Positions 26,151 through 35,419 of a DNA stretch of 64,000 bases are shown here, in pieces. Every line of letters starts with the position of its first letter. The first letter of the stretch is position 1. Under the pieces are notes generated by a model. That model was not told where the DNA came from. It saw only the letters and a program-made list of their open reading frames with translations, and ran no database searches. The stretch lies in NCBI RefSeq assembly GCF_013155545.1, contig NZ_JABJVV010000005.1:186001-250000 (forward strand), in the 5' to 3' direction. Made by a program: the position numbers and the translations under genes. The DNA is from Caenimonas soli. Its GTDB lineage: Bacteria > Pseudomonadota > Gammaproteobacteria > Burkholderiales > Burkholderiaceae_C.

Positions 26151-28890
26151 GGTAGCCGCTCTCTCGGCCGACCTCTGTGACAGGTCGGCCGAGGATCACT
26201 GGCATGCGCTGTCCGCCAGGGATGTTCTGCGCCGCCTTGCAGTCCGCGCGAACGACGGCCTCACTGGGGAGCAGGTCGAGGCACGGCGCAGGGCCCATGG
26301 GCCCAACGCACTGCCGGAGCCACCGCCCCGGCCCGTCTGGCGCCTGTTCGCGCGGCAGTTCGCCAGCCCTCTGATCTATATCCTGTTCGCCGCCGCCTTG
26401 ATGGCCGTGGCGCTCGGCCACCATGGCGATGCTGGTGTCATCCTGGCGGTGGTGCTGGCCAACGCGCTGATCGGAACCTTCCAGGAAGGGCGGGCGGAGC
26501 GATCGATGGCCGCGCTGCGGCGCCTGGCTGCCGTACAGGTGCGCGTGCTGCGCAATGGCCGCGAGAGCATGGTGGAAGCGCGCCACCTGGTGCCGGGAGA
26601 CATCGTGCTGCTGGCTGCGGGCGATGCGGTCGGCGCCGACGCCCGCCTGCTCGAAGAATCCCAGTTGCAGGCGGCCGAAGCCGCGCTCACGGGCGAGTCG
26701 GTGCCGGTATCCAAGTCGGCTGCCCCGCTGCCCGAAGCAACCAGCCTCGCCGATCGTCGCAACATGGTCTATTCCGGGACCTACCTCACCGCGGGGCGCG
26801 GGATTGGCGTGGTCGTAGCGACAGGGCCGCATACGGAGGTCGGGCGCATCGCGGGCCTGACCCAGAACGCCGCCGAACCTCAGACGCCGCTGCAGGAGCG
26901 CATCGGCCAATTCGGCCGGGTGCTCGTTGCCGCGGCATTCGCCCTGTTTGTCCTGGTCGTGTTGCTCGGCGTGTGGCGCGAGCTACCCCTTTCCGAGGTG
27001 TTGATGGTGGCCATCAGCCAGATGGTCTCCATGGTGCCCGAGGGACTGCCGGTGGCGATGACCATCGCGCTGGCGGTGGGCATGCAGCGGATGGCTGCAC
27101 GCGGCGTCATCATCCGCCGGCTGTCCGCCGTGGAGACGCTGGGCTCCACCACCGTGATCTGCAGCGACAAGACGGGCACCCTGACGCGCAACGAGATGAC
27201 GGTGACGGCACTGTGGCTTCCCCCTGCGGGAGGCCAGACGGCGCGCCGTATCGATGTGTCCGGCATCGGCTACCGGCCGCAAGGAGAATTGTCCGAGGCC
27301 GGCGCACCGGTGGATGCGCAAGCGCCGGCGCTGGCTTCGTTGTTGGAGGCTGCGGTGCTGTGCAACGATGCGCAGATCTTGCCGCCGCGGGATGGCCACA
27401 ACGGCTGGGCTGTGGTGGGCGATCCCACCGAAGGCGCCTTGCTGGTGCTCGCGGCCAAGGCCGGAATCGACCTGGAACCGCTGCGCGAGCTGGCACCGCG
27501 CGAAGCGGAGCTGCCTTTTGATTCGGACGCCAAGCTGATGGCGACCCGCCACAGGCTGCATGGCGCCCCGCGCCGGGTCATCGTCAAGGGCGCGCCGGAG
27601 GCTGTGCTGCGCCTGTGCGCCGGCGCCGCGCCCGAAACGCTGCGCACCGCCCGGGAGGCGGCAGACGAGATGGCGGCGCAGGCCCTGCGCGTGCTGGCAT
27701 TCGCTGTGGTGGAGGACGGTACGCTGGATCCGGTGGCCGGCTTCGACGCACTGATCGGAAGGGCACGGTTGCTGGGACTGGCCGGCCAGATCGATCCGCC
27801 GCGGGACGAGGCCAAGGCGGCGGTCGCGGACTGCCGGGCGGCCGGCATCCGGCCGGTCATGGTCACGGGCGACCACAAGCTCACTGGCCTGGCCATTGCG
27901 CGAGCGCTGGGCATTGCACGCGACGGCGACCGCGCGGTAGACGGGACCGAGCTCGAGCGCATGGGCGAGGCGGAGTTGCGCGACGAACTGCCCGGCATTG
28001 CGGTGTTCGCCCGCGTGCGCCCGGCGCAAAAGCTGCGCATCGTGGAGGCGCTGCAGGCCCGCGGCGAGGTGGTGGCAATGACCGGCGACGGCGTCAACGA
28101 CGCGCCGGCTTTGGCACGCGCGGATGTGGGCGTGGCCATGGGCATCACCGGCACCGAGGTCGCCAAAAGCGCGGCCCGCATTGTGATCACCGACGACAAT
28201 TTCGCCACCATCGTTCGCGCGGTTGAACAGGGGCGCGTGGTCTACGGCAACCTGAAGAAGGTCATCCTCTACCTGTTCGCGACTTCCATCGACGAGGTCG
28301 CGCTGTTGCTGCTGGCGCTCCTTGCCGGTTTTCCGCTGCCGTTGGCGGCGGTGCAGATCCTGTGGATCAACATCGTCACAGAGGGCACCCTCACGGTGAA
28401 CCTGGTGATGCAACCGGCAGACGGCGACGAGATGAGGCGCAAGCCCGTGCCCCGGGACGATCCGCTGGTCGACCGCGGGATGCTGCGCCGCGTCGCGCTG
28501 ATGGCGTTGGTGACGGTGACGGTCACTTTCGGCTGGTTCGTCTGGCGCATGGGAATGGACACGGACCTGGCGCAGGCCCGCACCGAAACGTTCACGCTGC
28601 TGGCCATGTGCCAGTGGTTCAACGTGCTGAACTGCCAGTCCCCCTCCCGAACCGCCCTGGGGACGGGTCTGTTCCGCAATCGCTGGCTGGTGGTCGGGCT
28701 GGCCGCGTCCGTGATTTTGCAGCTTGCCGTGATCTATGTTCCCGCCATGAACACGCTGTTCCACACGGTTGCGCTGCCGGTTCCAGTAGTGCTGCTCCTG
28801 GCCGGACTGGCCAGCGCCGTGTTGGCGGCGGAGGAGCTGCGCAAGTTCCTGGCGCGCGCGTCGGCTTCGGCGATTCGCGCTGGCTATTGA
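26128..28890 (+). CDS. P-type (P2-like) cation-transporting ATPase
   Basis: A 920-residue ATP-driven cation pump of the inner membrane. Landmarks are the actuator-domain LTGESVPVSKS, the M4 sequence MVPEGLPVAMTIAL, the phosphorylation site D347 in CSDKTGTLTRNE, and the hinge MTGDGVNDAPAL. The sequence resembles P2 pumps for calcium, sodium or potassium rather than heavy-metal P1B pumps: no CPx motif and no N-terminal metal domain. The start ATG 26128 (MAASSPTE) avoids a longer GTG-initiated frame at 26101. It ends with seven bases of overlap with the convergent protease gene. Pumps of this kind often sit in FNR/ANR islands with UspA proteins. Confidence 0.92.
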   Translation: MAASSPTEVAALSADLCDRSAEDHWHALSARDVLRRLAVRANDGLTGEQVEARRRAHGPNALPEPPPRPVWRLFARQFASPLIYILFAAALMAVALGHHGDAGVILAVVLANALIGTFQEGRAERSMAALRRLAAVQVRVLRNGRESMVEARHLVPGDIVLLAAGDAVGADARLLEESQLQAAEAALTGESVPVSKSAAPLPEATSLADRRNMVYSGTYLTAGRGIGVVVATGPHTEVGRIAGLTQNAAEPQTPLQERIGQFGRVLVAAAFALFVLVVLLGVWRELPLSEVLMVAISQMVSMVPEGLPVAMTIALAVGMQRMAARGVIIRRLSAVETLGSTTVICSDKTGTLTRNEMTVTALWLPPAGGQTARRIDVSGIGYRPQGELSEAGAPVDAQAPALASLLEAAVLCNDAQILPPRDGHNGWAVVGDPTEGALLVLAAKAGIDLEPLRELAPREAELPFDSDAKLMATRHRLHGAPRRVIVKGAPEAVLRLCAGAAPETLRTAREAADEMAAQALRVLAFAVVEDGTLDPVAGFDALIGRARLLGLAGQIDPPRDEAKAAVADCRAAGIRPVMVTGDHKLTGLAIARALGIARDGDRAVDGTELERMGEAELRDELPGIAVFARVRPAQKLRIVEALQARGEVVAMTGDGVNDAPALARADVGVAMGITGTEVAKSAARIVITDDNFATIVRAVEQGRVVYGNLKKVILYLFATSIDEVALLLLALLAGFPLPLAAVQILWINIVTEGTLTVNLVMQPADGDEMRRKPVPRDDPLVDRGMLRRVALMALVTVTVTFGWFVWRMGMDTDLAQARTETFTLLAMCQWFNVLNCQSPSRTALGTGLFRNRWLVVGLAASVILQLAVIYVPAMNTLFHTVALPVPVVLLLAGLASAVLAAEELRKFLARASASAIRAGY

Positions 28891-30365
28891 TCGTGCCGGA
28901 TCACCGGAATGTAGATCCTGGCCGGGCCACGCGCCACAAGCAGCGCCACCACCTTGCTCTTGCCGATGGACTCGAGCGCCGTGTCGAAATCGCCGGAGCT
29001 TGCGACATCGATGCCGTTGACGGCGGTGATCCTGTCGCCTGGTTCGATCCCGGCGAGCAATCCAGCGCCGGATGCCGTTTCGACGTAGGCGCCGGCCGGC
29101 ATGCCCTTCGTTGCGCTCACAGGCGACAACACCAGCCCAAGGCGTGCCGCATCGCCGGCCGGCACCGGGGCGCCCGGTGGCGGCAAGTCGCTGGTCGGCG
29201 CAGTGACCTTGACTGCCACTCGCTGCAATGCCTTGTGGCGCCAAACCTGCAACGCGAGCACAGCCCCGGGTCGAGCGCCCCCGATGGCCTCCTCGAACTC
29301 CAACTGCGAATCGAAACTCTTCCCGTCGACAGCGAGCAGGATGTCTCCGCTGCGAAGCCCTGCCTCCTCGGCCGGGCTGCCGGCACTCACCCGCGTCACC
29401 AGGGCGCCTCGCGGCTGTGCAAGGCCAAAGGCCTGACCCAGTTCCGGCGTCACGGGCTGAGTCCTGAGCCCTACGTGGCCGCGTGGCGTGCCCGAGCGGA
29501 ATCCGGCGGCTATGCGCATTACCCGGTCTATCGGCAATGAAAACGAAACCCCGATATAGATGCCACTGGCCGAAAAGATCATCGAATTCATTCCCACCAC
29601 CAGACCGTCGGTGTTAAATAGCGGCCCGCCGGAACTGCCGGGGTTCAGGACGACGTCCGACTGGATAAGCGGCATTCCTGCGCCGCCGCCGGGCAGAAAT
29701 CTCGGGTAGGCGCTCACGATGCCCACCGTGAGGCTGTGATCGAAACCGAACGGAGCGCCCAAGGCTGCCACCCATTCGCCAGGGCAAACATGTCCGAGTG
29801 ACGCCACCTGCGCCACTGCAAGACCAGAGGCACTGATTTTCAGCAATGCAACGTCGCTGCTTCGGTCCAGTCCCACAATACCTGCCCTGAAGCGGCGCCC
29901 GTCTGTGGTGACCACCCACGTTTCTCGTGCGTCGAACACTCCGTGAGCATTGGTGAGGATGTAGCCATCAGCGCCGATCACGAAGCCGGAAGAGGTCGAG
30001 CGCTCCAGCGTTGCGCCGGCCCCGTCCCCCAATGGCAGGCCGGACACGGCATGGAAGAAGTCGAAGCCTTCGATGTCCTCCAGTGGGTCGCGGCGGGCGC
30101 GCAGAACGACGACGCTGACCACCGAAGGGGCATTGCGCAACGTCGCCTGAACAAACCCACGAGACGACGACTCAGTAGTTGATTGGGGGGTGCAGACCGC
30201 GGATAGCGAAGACCCTGAATGGGCCAGCCCTGCGACAACAAGTGCCGCGCTCGCCATGAAGGCGCGCACCCCGCTCAGAACAGTGGCCCGAGTCAGCCCA
30301 GGCAGACCATCGCGCGCCGGCGTTGGCGTTTGCATGCTGCTCGGGTTACGCGGTTGCGGTTTCAT
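28884..30365 (-). CDS. HtrA/DegP-type serine protease with two PDZ domains
   Basis: A 493-residue envelope protease or chaperone. An N-terminal export signal or anchor (about 25-50) is followed by a trypsin-like domain with H141 (TNAHGVF), D171 (RSSDVALLKI) and S245 (NPGSSGGPL). Two PDZ domains follow at about 295-385 and 395-490. The usual GNSGGP is GSSGGP here; the catalytic serine is kept. Compared with DegP the linker and loops are shorter. It is convergent with the ATPase and divergent from uspA. Periplasmic quality control is the likely role. Confidence 0.9.
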   Translation of the reverse strand: MKPQPRNPSSMQTPTPARDGLPGLTRATVLSGVRAFMASAALVVAGLAHSGSSLSAVCTPQSTTESSSRGFVQATLRNAPSVVSVVVLRARRDPLEDIEGFDFFHAVSGLPLGDGAGATLERSTSSGFVIGADGYILTNAHGVFDARETWVVTTDGRRFRAGIVGLDRSSDVALLKISASGLAVAQVASLGHVCPGEWVAALGAPFGFDHSLTVGIVSAYPRFLPGGGAGMPLIQSDVVLNPGSSGGPLFNTDGLVVGMNSMIFSASGIYIGVSFSLPIDRVMRIAAGFRSGTPRGHVGLRTQPVTPELGQAFGLAQPRGALVTRVSAGSPAEEAGLRSGDILLAVDGKSFDSQLEFEEAIGGARPGAVLALQVWRHKALQRVAVKVTAPTSDLPPPGAPVPAGDAARLGLVLSPVSATKGMPAGAYVETASGAGLLAGIEPGDRITAVNGIDVASSGDFDTALESIGKSKVVALLVARGPARIYIPVIRHDQ

Positions 30366-30446
30366 GGTCCGTGGGCCTGGTCGTTAGCAAGCCGAACTGT
30401 TGCCGGGAACGGCTCACGATGGTGAACCCAATTTCCTTCTACGCGT

Positions 30447-30460
30447 TTGACCTTCGTCAA
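30447..30460. promoter_or_regulatory. FNR/DNR-type box upstream of the UspA gene
   Basis: TTGACCTTCGTCAA is a symmetric TTGAC-N4-GTCAA site. Its centre is 61.5 bases before ATG 30515. At -41.5 transcription would start near 30495, with AGGAGAT at 30504-30510 as ribosome binding site. The spacing repeats that of hemN and the DksA-like gene. Confidence 0.75.
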
Positions 30461-30514
30461 TGCTGCCCGTATGCGCCAAGCCAATACTGGAACCTCAATC
30501 ACCAGGAGATACTC

Positions 30515-30967
30515 ATGTTTAGGCGAGTCCTCATTCCCATAGACGGAAGCGAAACGGCAAACAAGGCCTTGGTGATTGCTCTACAGCTAGCGCGCGCAAG
30601 CGGCGGCCGTGTCCGTCTAGTGCATTCGCTGGACGAGCTGGCCTATCTCTGGGGTTACGAGTACCGCGGTGACGCCCTTACGCTGGCGCGCGAGCAGGCA
30701 TCGAAGGTATTGGATAGCGCAGCTGCTATGGCCCAGTCAGCTGGCGTGACGGCCGAGCAGCAGCTGGTCGAAGATCCAGGCGTCCGACTGGGAGAGGCGA
30801 TCGCAAGCGAGGCGAGGCAATGGGAGGCCGACCTGATCGTGGTTGGCACCCACGGCCGCCGTGGAATCGGTCGCGTGCTGCTGGGTAGCGGCGCCGAGCA
30901 GATCGTTCGATCAGCGCCGGTGCCTGTGTTGGTCATTCGCGGCGACGATCAACCCGCGAAGGCTTGA
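30515..30967 (+). CDS. Universal stress protein, UspA family
   Basis: A 150-residue single-domain Usp protein. The start MFRRVLIPIDGSETANKAL and the ATP-binding C-terminal motif GTHGRRGIGRVLLGS are diagnostic of the nucleotide-binding subgroup. The start ATG 30515 follows AGGAGAT; a longer frame from 30323 passes through the FNR box. It belongs with the low-oxygen genes to its left, where Usp proteins support survival during energy limitation. Confidence 0.92.
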   Translation: MFRRVLIPIDGSETANKALVIALQLARASGGRVRLVHSLDELAYLWGYEYRGDALTLAREQASKVLDSAAAMAQSAGVTAEQQLVEDPGVRLGEAIASEARQWEADLIVVGTHGRRGIGRVLLGSGAEQIVRSAPVPVLVIRGDDQPAKA

Positions 30968-31034
30968 CGGCAAGTTCGGAAAGGGTACAGGCCTCTGCGG
31001 TTGCCGGGGCACAGCAGGCTGCGTTGGCTCAGGT

Positions 31035-31440
31035 CGGTGGCCGGGCGTGGTGGTCATCCATGATGCAGCAGGTGTAACCCGCGACCTGCATGAGCAAGCA
31101 GACTGGCTCGCGTCCGAAGGCTTCCTCGCCCTTGCGCCGAACTTGTTCTACTGGGGCAAGCGGTGGACATGCCTGTTCGCTGCCATCCGCGATCCGACCC
31201 ATCCTCTGCCTGACCTGGACGCCGCCCGTGCCTGGCTCGCCGCACGCAAAGAATGCACCGGTCAGACCGGCGTCATCGGCTTCTGCATGGGCGGCGGACT
31301 TGCGCTGATGGTGGGCTCACCCCCGATTCCAAGCGCGCGCTGCCGCGCGCCTGCCCGATCGTCGCCAGCTACGGTGCCCGGGACCGCTGGCCGGGGGTGC
31401 GCAAGGTGCCCGGTATTCTCGAGCCCGCGCTGGCTGCGAG
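31035..31440 (+). pseudogene. Broken dienelactone hydrolase
   Basis: Frame one reads WPGVVVIHDAAGVTRDLHEQADWLASEGF through TGVIGFCMGGGLALMVG, including the nucleophile cysteine of GFCMGG. After about 31,320 the match moves to another frame (ACPIVASYGARDRWPGV), skipping a stretch that intact members have. It ends near 31,440 without the final catalytic histidine region. Both 5' and 3' ends are missing. The remainder of the gap between uspA and azlD holds nothing else I recognise. Confidence 0.78.
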
Positions 31441-31493
31441 CTCACGGTGCATGTTGTCGTCGAGCGCAGCAAATGAGCCGAAGGCAGTCACCC

Positions 31494-31823
31494 CTACCAC
31501 CCCAACTGGAACCGCAAAGCCAGCATGACCACGGTGCCACAAACGATTGTGCCGAACAGGCTGCGCCGCCACGCATAGAAAGCCAGGCCAGCCAGGGCGC
31601 CGAAGATGCGCGCGTCGCGCCAAGTGTGGATCAGGTGTCCCTGTGTGATAACCAGTTCCGGCGCCACGACGGCCGCAAGGGCTGCCGTCGGGGCATACCG
31701 AAGCCCCTCGCGCAGCCACCGCGGCATCGGGAGGTCTTCTTTCGACAGCAGGAAGAACGCACGGCACAACAGCGTGATGACAGCCATGCCCACCGAAGTG
31801 ATGAAGATTTCCAGCGCGCTCAC
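31494..31823 (-). CDS. azlD: AzlD-type small subunit of an amino acid exporter
   Basis: A 109-residue protein with about four membrane helices, matching the AzlD family (pattern TRAF-like CRAFFLL and PRWLREGLRYAPTAALAAVVAPEL). It works with AzlC to export branched-chain or related amino acids. Its start overlaps the AzlC stop by four bases (ATGA), as is usual for the pair. It lies in a zone of broken genes but is itself complete. Confidence 0.9.
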   Translation of the reverse strand: MSALEIFITSVGMAVITLLCRAFFLLSKEDLPMPRWLREGLRYAPTAALAAVVAPELVITQGHLIHTWRDARIFGALAGLAFYAWRRSLFGTIVCGTVVMLALRFQLGW

Positions 31824-32572
31824 GACTTCGCCCCCTTGCGCGCGGGCCGCGCATGATCAGCCAAGATGCCCACCGCAACCGCCGCCGCGATCGCGACGAC
31901 GATGTTCAACTTCAGAGGTAGCGCGTAGGCCGCGACCGCGGCGCAGGCAGCAACCACGGCAGCCGCCCAGTTTGACGGACTGCGCAGTTGCGTGCACGTG
32001 AGCGCGAGAAGGGCCATCGTCCCGGCGAACCCGAGGCCCCACGAGGCCGGAATCCCGTGCCCCGCGACGATCCCGCTGATGATCGAAACTTGCCACACAG
32101 CGAATGTCATCAGCGCGCTGCCCACGAAGTATTCCTCGTGCCTGCAGCCTGGCACCGGTTCAGGAAAGCGGCGGATGAAAAGCGCGAAGTTCGTGTCGCC
32201 CATCAGGAAGCTGAGTGCGACGCGCTGCCCGCGCGGCAGGTGGGCGAAGTAAGGACGGTAGTGGAAGCTGAATGCCATGAACCGCAAGCTGACGCACAGC
32301 GTGGTGGCCCACACCACCCACATCGGCGCATCGGCAGCGATGAGCGGCAGTACTGCGATCTGCGCGGAGCCGGCGTACACGAGGACGGACATGAAGATGG
32401 CCAACGGCACGCCCATGCCGCTCTTGGCCATGGCGACGCCCGCGACAACGCCCCATGCGGCGATCCCGATCGCCATCGGTACGGCATCACGGGCTCCTTC
32501 GCGGACCAGGGGCCGGCGTGCGAAGACTACCGCCTCCGCGCGAAACGATTCAAGACAGGACTTCAGAGACAC
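31820..32572 (-). CDS. azlC: AzlC-type branched-chain amino acid permease
   Basis: A 250-residue membrane protein of the AzlC family, with the conserved segments GIAAWGVVAGVAMAKSGMG and LVYAGSAQIAVLPLI. I start it at the GTG at 32572, behind GGGGAAAG; longer frames to 32734 lack family similarity. It forms the exporter with AzlD. No Lrp-type regulator is adjacent. Bases 32573-32745 upstream hold no gene I recognise. Confidence 0.87.
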   Translation of the reverse strand: MSLKSCLESFRAEAVVFARRPLVREGARDAVPMAIGIAAWGVVAGVAMAKSGMGVPLAIFMSVLVYAGSAQIAVLPLIAADAPMWVVWATTLCVSLRFMAFSFHYRPYFAHLPRGQRVALSFLMGDTNFALFIRRFPEPVPGCRHEEYFVGSALMTFAVWQVSIISGIVAGHGIPASWGLGFAGTMALLALTCTQLRSPSNWAAAVVAACAAVAAYALPLKLNIVVAIAAAVAVGILADHARPARKGAKS

Positions 32573-32745
32573 GCTTTCCCCTAGTGGGTGAGATTGTCTC
32601 CCGAGTTTCGGCGTGGATCGCCTGAACGAGCCCATGAAAGGCGATTGGCACGAGACGACGCACTTCACACAATCCCAAAGCGCGGTCGCTGGCGCTGGCC
32701 CGCTTTCGCTGTGGCCATGTTCGCGTAGCTCCAAGTCCCGCCCTC

Positions 32746-33375
32746 GCGGCCGAGATCGGGCGCTTGCCGATGGTGCTGGTTGCGCGCAAAGGCCTGAAGG
32801 TGAAGTCGGCGGCCGAGCTGACCAACGCCGCGCGTGCGGCGCCGGGCAAGATCAGCTACGGCACCTGGGGGATCGGCAGCGTTGCGCACCTGGCCTTTGC
32901 CATGCTGGAAAAGCAGGCGGGCATCGAACTGAACCACGTTCCCTTCCAGGGTGGCGCGCCGACGTACGCCGCGGTCCTGGGCGGTCACGTCGACCTGGCG
33001 CTGGCCCAGGTGAGCTGGGCCGTAGCGACGGCCCGCGACGGAAGCGTCCAGATGCTGGGCGTGACGTCGCCGCGGCGCAGCGCCCTGGCACCCGACGTGC
33101 CGACCTTGTCGGAAATCGGATTCGCCGGCTATGCCGCGGAACAGTGGCTCGCGCTGTTCGCTCCCAAGGGAACCCCGCCCCGTATCGTCGAACTCCTCAA
33201 CGTACAGGTGAACGCCTGGCTCGCAACGCCGGAGGCCCGTTCACAGCTGGCTGCGGGCGGCATCGAGCCCTCTGGTGGATCGCCCGCGCAACTTGCCGAA
33301 CGCCAGCGCGACGACATCTCCTTGTGGGGAAAGATCATCAAGGAGAAGAACATCAAGGTCAGCGACCTGAAGTGA
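32746..33375 (+). pseudogene. Bug-family (TctC-like) binding protein, N-terminal third missing
   Basis: The sequence matches the C-terminal two thirds of a tripartite tricarboxylate transporter receptor: EIGRLPMVLVARKGLKVKSAAEL, HVPFQGGAPTYAAVLGGHVDLALAQ and a C-terminal ALFAPKGTPPRIVELLN. Intact members have about 320 residues with a signal peptide; about 110 residues and the signal are missing. Homology starts near 32,746 with unrelated sequence before it. It cannot reach the periplasm in this form. Confidence 0.8.
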
Positions 33376-33483
33376 CAGGCATGCTTGGTTTGGATCTGAT
33401 CAATTCAAACCTTTGCGGCATTTCATGGTGGCGGCCACCTCTCCATGCACAGCGCAGGTTCGTGCGTCCAAAGCACACACTCT

Positions 33484-34746
33484 TTACCTTCCGGCGAGTC
33501 GGGCCCCGGTCACCATCGATCGGTACGGCCCCAGCCGCGCGAACAGGAATGAAGCAAGCATGAGGCTTGCGGCCAGCGCGGCCAAGCTGCTGGAATACCC
33601 GCCGGAGGAACTCCTCATATAGCCGACGGCCGCGACGGCGGCGGCGCCCGAGATCTGCATCGATGCCAGGAGCACTGCGTAGATGGCGCCGAACGATTGC
33701 CGGCCGAAATAGCGCGCAACCGAAAAGGCGAGCACATCGTATTCGGCCCCAATGAGCAGCCCGGCAAGGATGGCGCAGGCAGCCGCTGTGTTGTAGGGCA
33801 GCCCAAGGGCATACAGCGCGAGCGCGGCGGCCGCAACGATGCACAGCACGGCCATCAACACGGGCACCTTGACGTGGTCGAGCAGCCATCCTGTGCCCAC
33901 GCGGCCCACAATCAGCGACAGGCCCAGCACCGACTGCATGGCACCTGCCTGGCCGACGGCCATTCCGGCGTCGACGAGGATGCGGACCTGGTGAAAGACG
34001 ATGGCGCCGCTTGCCGCGCCCAGGATCGCGAAACCGGCGGCAGACAGCCAGAACACACGGGTACCGGTCGCCTGGCCCAGGGTCAGGCCTTCCAGGCGGG
34101 TTTCCACCAGCGACGGCAGCGAAGGATAGCGGCGGCGCTCCCGCAGCAGGAGCGCGGCAACCGGCCACGGGATCGCGATGGCCAGCACGCCCAGCACCGC
34201 ATAGGCGGCGCGCCAGCCGTGCGCGGCAATCACGTACGCCACCAGCATGGGCAGCAGGGCGGCTCCTACGCCCACGCCGGCATTGACGATGCCGAGGCTC
34301 AAACCCAGTCTTCTGTCGAACCAGCCGGCGGCAAGCTTGTTGTAGGAAACCGGCCAGATGCCGATGCCCAACAGCGAGACCAGTGCCAGCCCCGCGTAGA
34401 ACATGGCAATGTTCGCAGGCAGGAACGCGAGTGCGCCGACTCCCGCGCCGAACAGCGGGATGCTCGTGAGCACCAGGACGCGCGCCCCGAACCTGTCGAT
34501 CATCCATCCCGCCAGCAGCGCCGTGACCACCACCATGACCCCGATCAGCGTTCCGCCGAGCGAGATGGCGCCGACGCCCCAACCGAACTCCTTCTCCAGC
34601 GGTGAAACGAAGCTGCCGAAACAGAACACCAGGATGGTGCTGGGCCCGAGCGTCAGCCCGACGAAGGACGCCAGCGTCGCGGCCCAGGCCGGCTGCAGTC
34701 GCCCGGAATCATCACGCAGGTTTTCCGGATCCAGTTCGTCCTTCAC
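33484..34746 (-). CDS. Major facilitator transporter of the catabolic operon
   Basis: A 420-residue protein with 12 predicted membrane segments, of the monocarboxylate/OFA-like MFS type (WAATLASFVGLTLGPSTILVFCFGSFVSPLEKEFGW). The start is a GTG at 34746 overlapping the aldolase TGA (GTGA). It is the last gene of a run with aldolase, FAH protein, binding protein and hydrolase, so it probably imports an aromatic or organic acid used by them. Confidence 0.87.
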   Translation of the reverse strand: MKDELDPENLRDDSGRLQPAWAATLASFVGLTLGPSTILVFCFGSFVSPLEKEFGWGVGAISLGGTLIGVMVVVTALLAGWMIDRFGARVLVLTSIPLFGAGVGALAFLPANIAMFYAGLALVSLLGIGIWPVSYNKLAAGWFDRRLGLSLGIVNAGVGVGAALLPMLVAYVIAAHGWRAAYAVLGVLAIAIPWPVAALLLRERRRYPSLPSLVETRLEGLTLGQATGTRVFWLSAAGFAILGAASGAIVFHQVRILVDAGMAVGQAGAMQSVLGLSLIVGRVGTGWLLDHVKVPVLMAVLCIVAAAALALYALGLPYNTAAACAILAGLLIGAEYDVLAFSVARYFGRQSFGAIYAVLLASMQISGAAAVAAVGYMRSSSGGYSSSLAALAASLMLASFLFARLGPYRSMVTGARLAGR

Positions 34747-35417
34747 TCCGGGTCTCCATCGCAAAGATATTCCCACAGCCGTCCGGCGGTGCGCCCTTCG
34801 TCCCAGGTCGCGCGCGCCCGGGCCGTCACGGCGTCCAACCGGGGACCGGTCTGCGCCATGCCCGACGCGACAACGGCCAGCTCGACCCGCGCGGCTTCCT
34901 CCAGCAACCAGGCGAGCGCCAGCGCCTGCGGCGCCGACGTGCCGGCGGTCACGGCCCCGTTGACGTTCACCACGATGGCGGGCGCAGTTCCCATCAGCGT
35001 GGCCACATCCGCGGCGGTCTGATCGTCGCGCACCAGCTTCGCATTCGGGAAGAACGGAACCTGCGGATGGAAATACGCGCCGAAACCATGCCGGGCCACC
35101 GGCGCCATGCCCATGGCCGAGAGTGCCAGCACATGCGGCGAGGTGAAGCGGCACACCGCCTGCACTTCCGGGCGCCGCCGGTACACCTGTTGGTGCAGCC
35201 GCACCTCGCCGAACACGCCTTCGGGCAGCGGTCCCTCTACCTTGGCGACGGTGCCCCGCTCACCGGGCCGGATGAGTCCCATGGGCCGCGATGCGCACAC
35301 CAGGAAATGCGTCGCGTCCAGCCGCAGGCTGCAATGCCCGAAGGCGCCCGACAGGCCGGCGCGGCCCAGGGCGCGCGCCATCTGGCGCACTGTCCGCTGC
35401 TGCTGCTCCGTGGCCAT
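34743..35417 (-). CDS. Class II aldolase/adducin family protein
   Basis: A 224-residue member of the AraD/FucA-like aldolases. It opens QQQRTVRQMARALGRAGLSGAFGHCSLRLDATHFLVCASRP, the usual first helix and phosphate or substrate loop. A histidine-rich centre (RFTSPHVLALS) may hold the metal. In catabolic operons such proteins cleave 4-hydroxy-2-oxo acids or act as decarboxylases. The start ATG 35417 lies two bases from the FAH gene stop. The substrate is not evident. Confidence 0.82.
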   Translation of the reverse strand: MATEQQQRTVRQMARALGRAGLSGAFGHCSLRLDATHFLVCASRPMGLIRPGERGTVAKVEGPLPEGVFGEVRLHQQVYRRRPEVQAVCRFTSPHVLALSAMGMAPVARHGFGAYFHPQVPFFPNAKLVRDDQTAADVATLMGTAPAIVVNVNGAVTAGTSAPQALALAWLLEEAARVELAVVASGMAQTGPRLDAVTARARATWDEGRTAGRLWEYLCDGDPE

Positions 35418-35419
35418 GC

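Noticed and set aside
26983-29244. Minus-strand open frame of 753 codons
   Set aside because: Antisense to the P-type ATPase; R/H/Q-rich composition without any motif.
33388-33406. Possible FNR box TTGGATCTGATCAA after the Bug remnant
   Set aside because: Two mismatches in one half-site and no promoter-like position for any intact gene.
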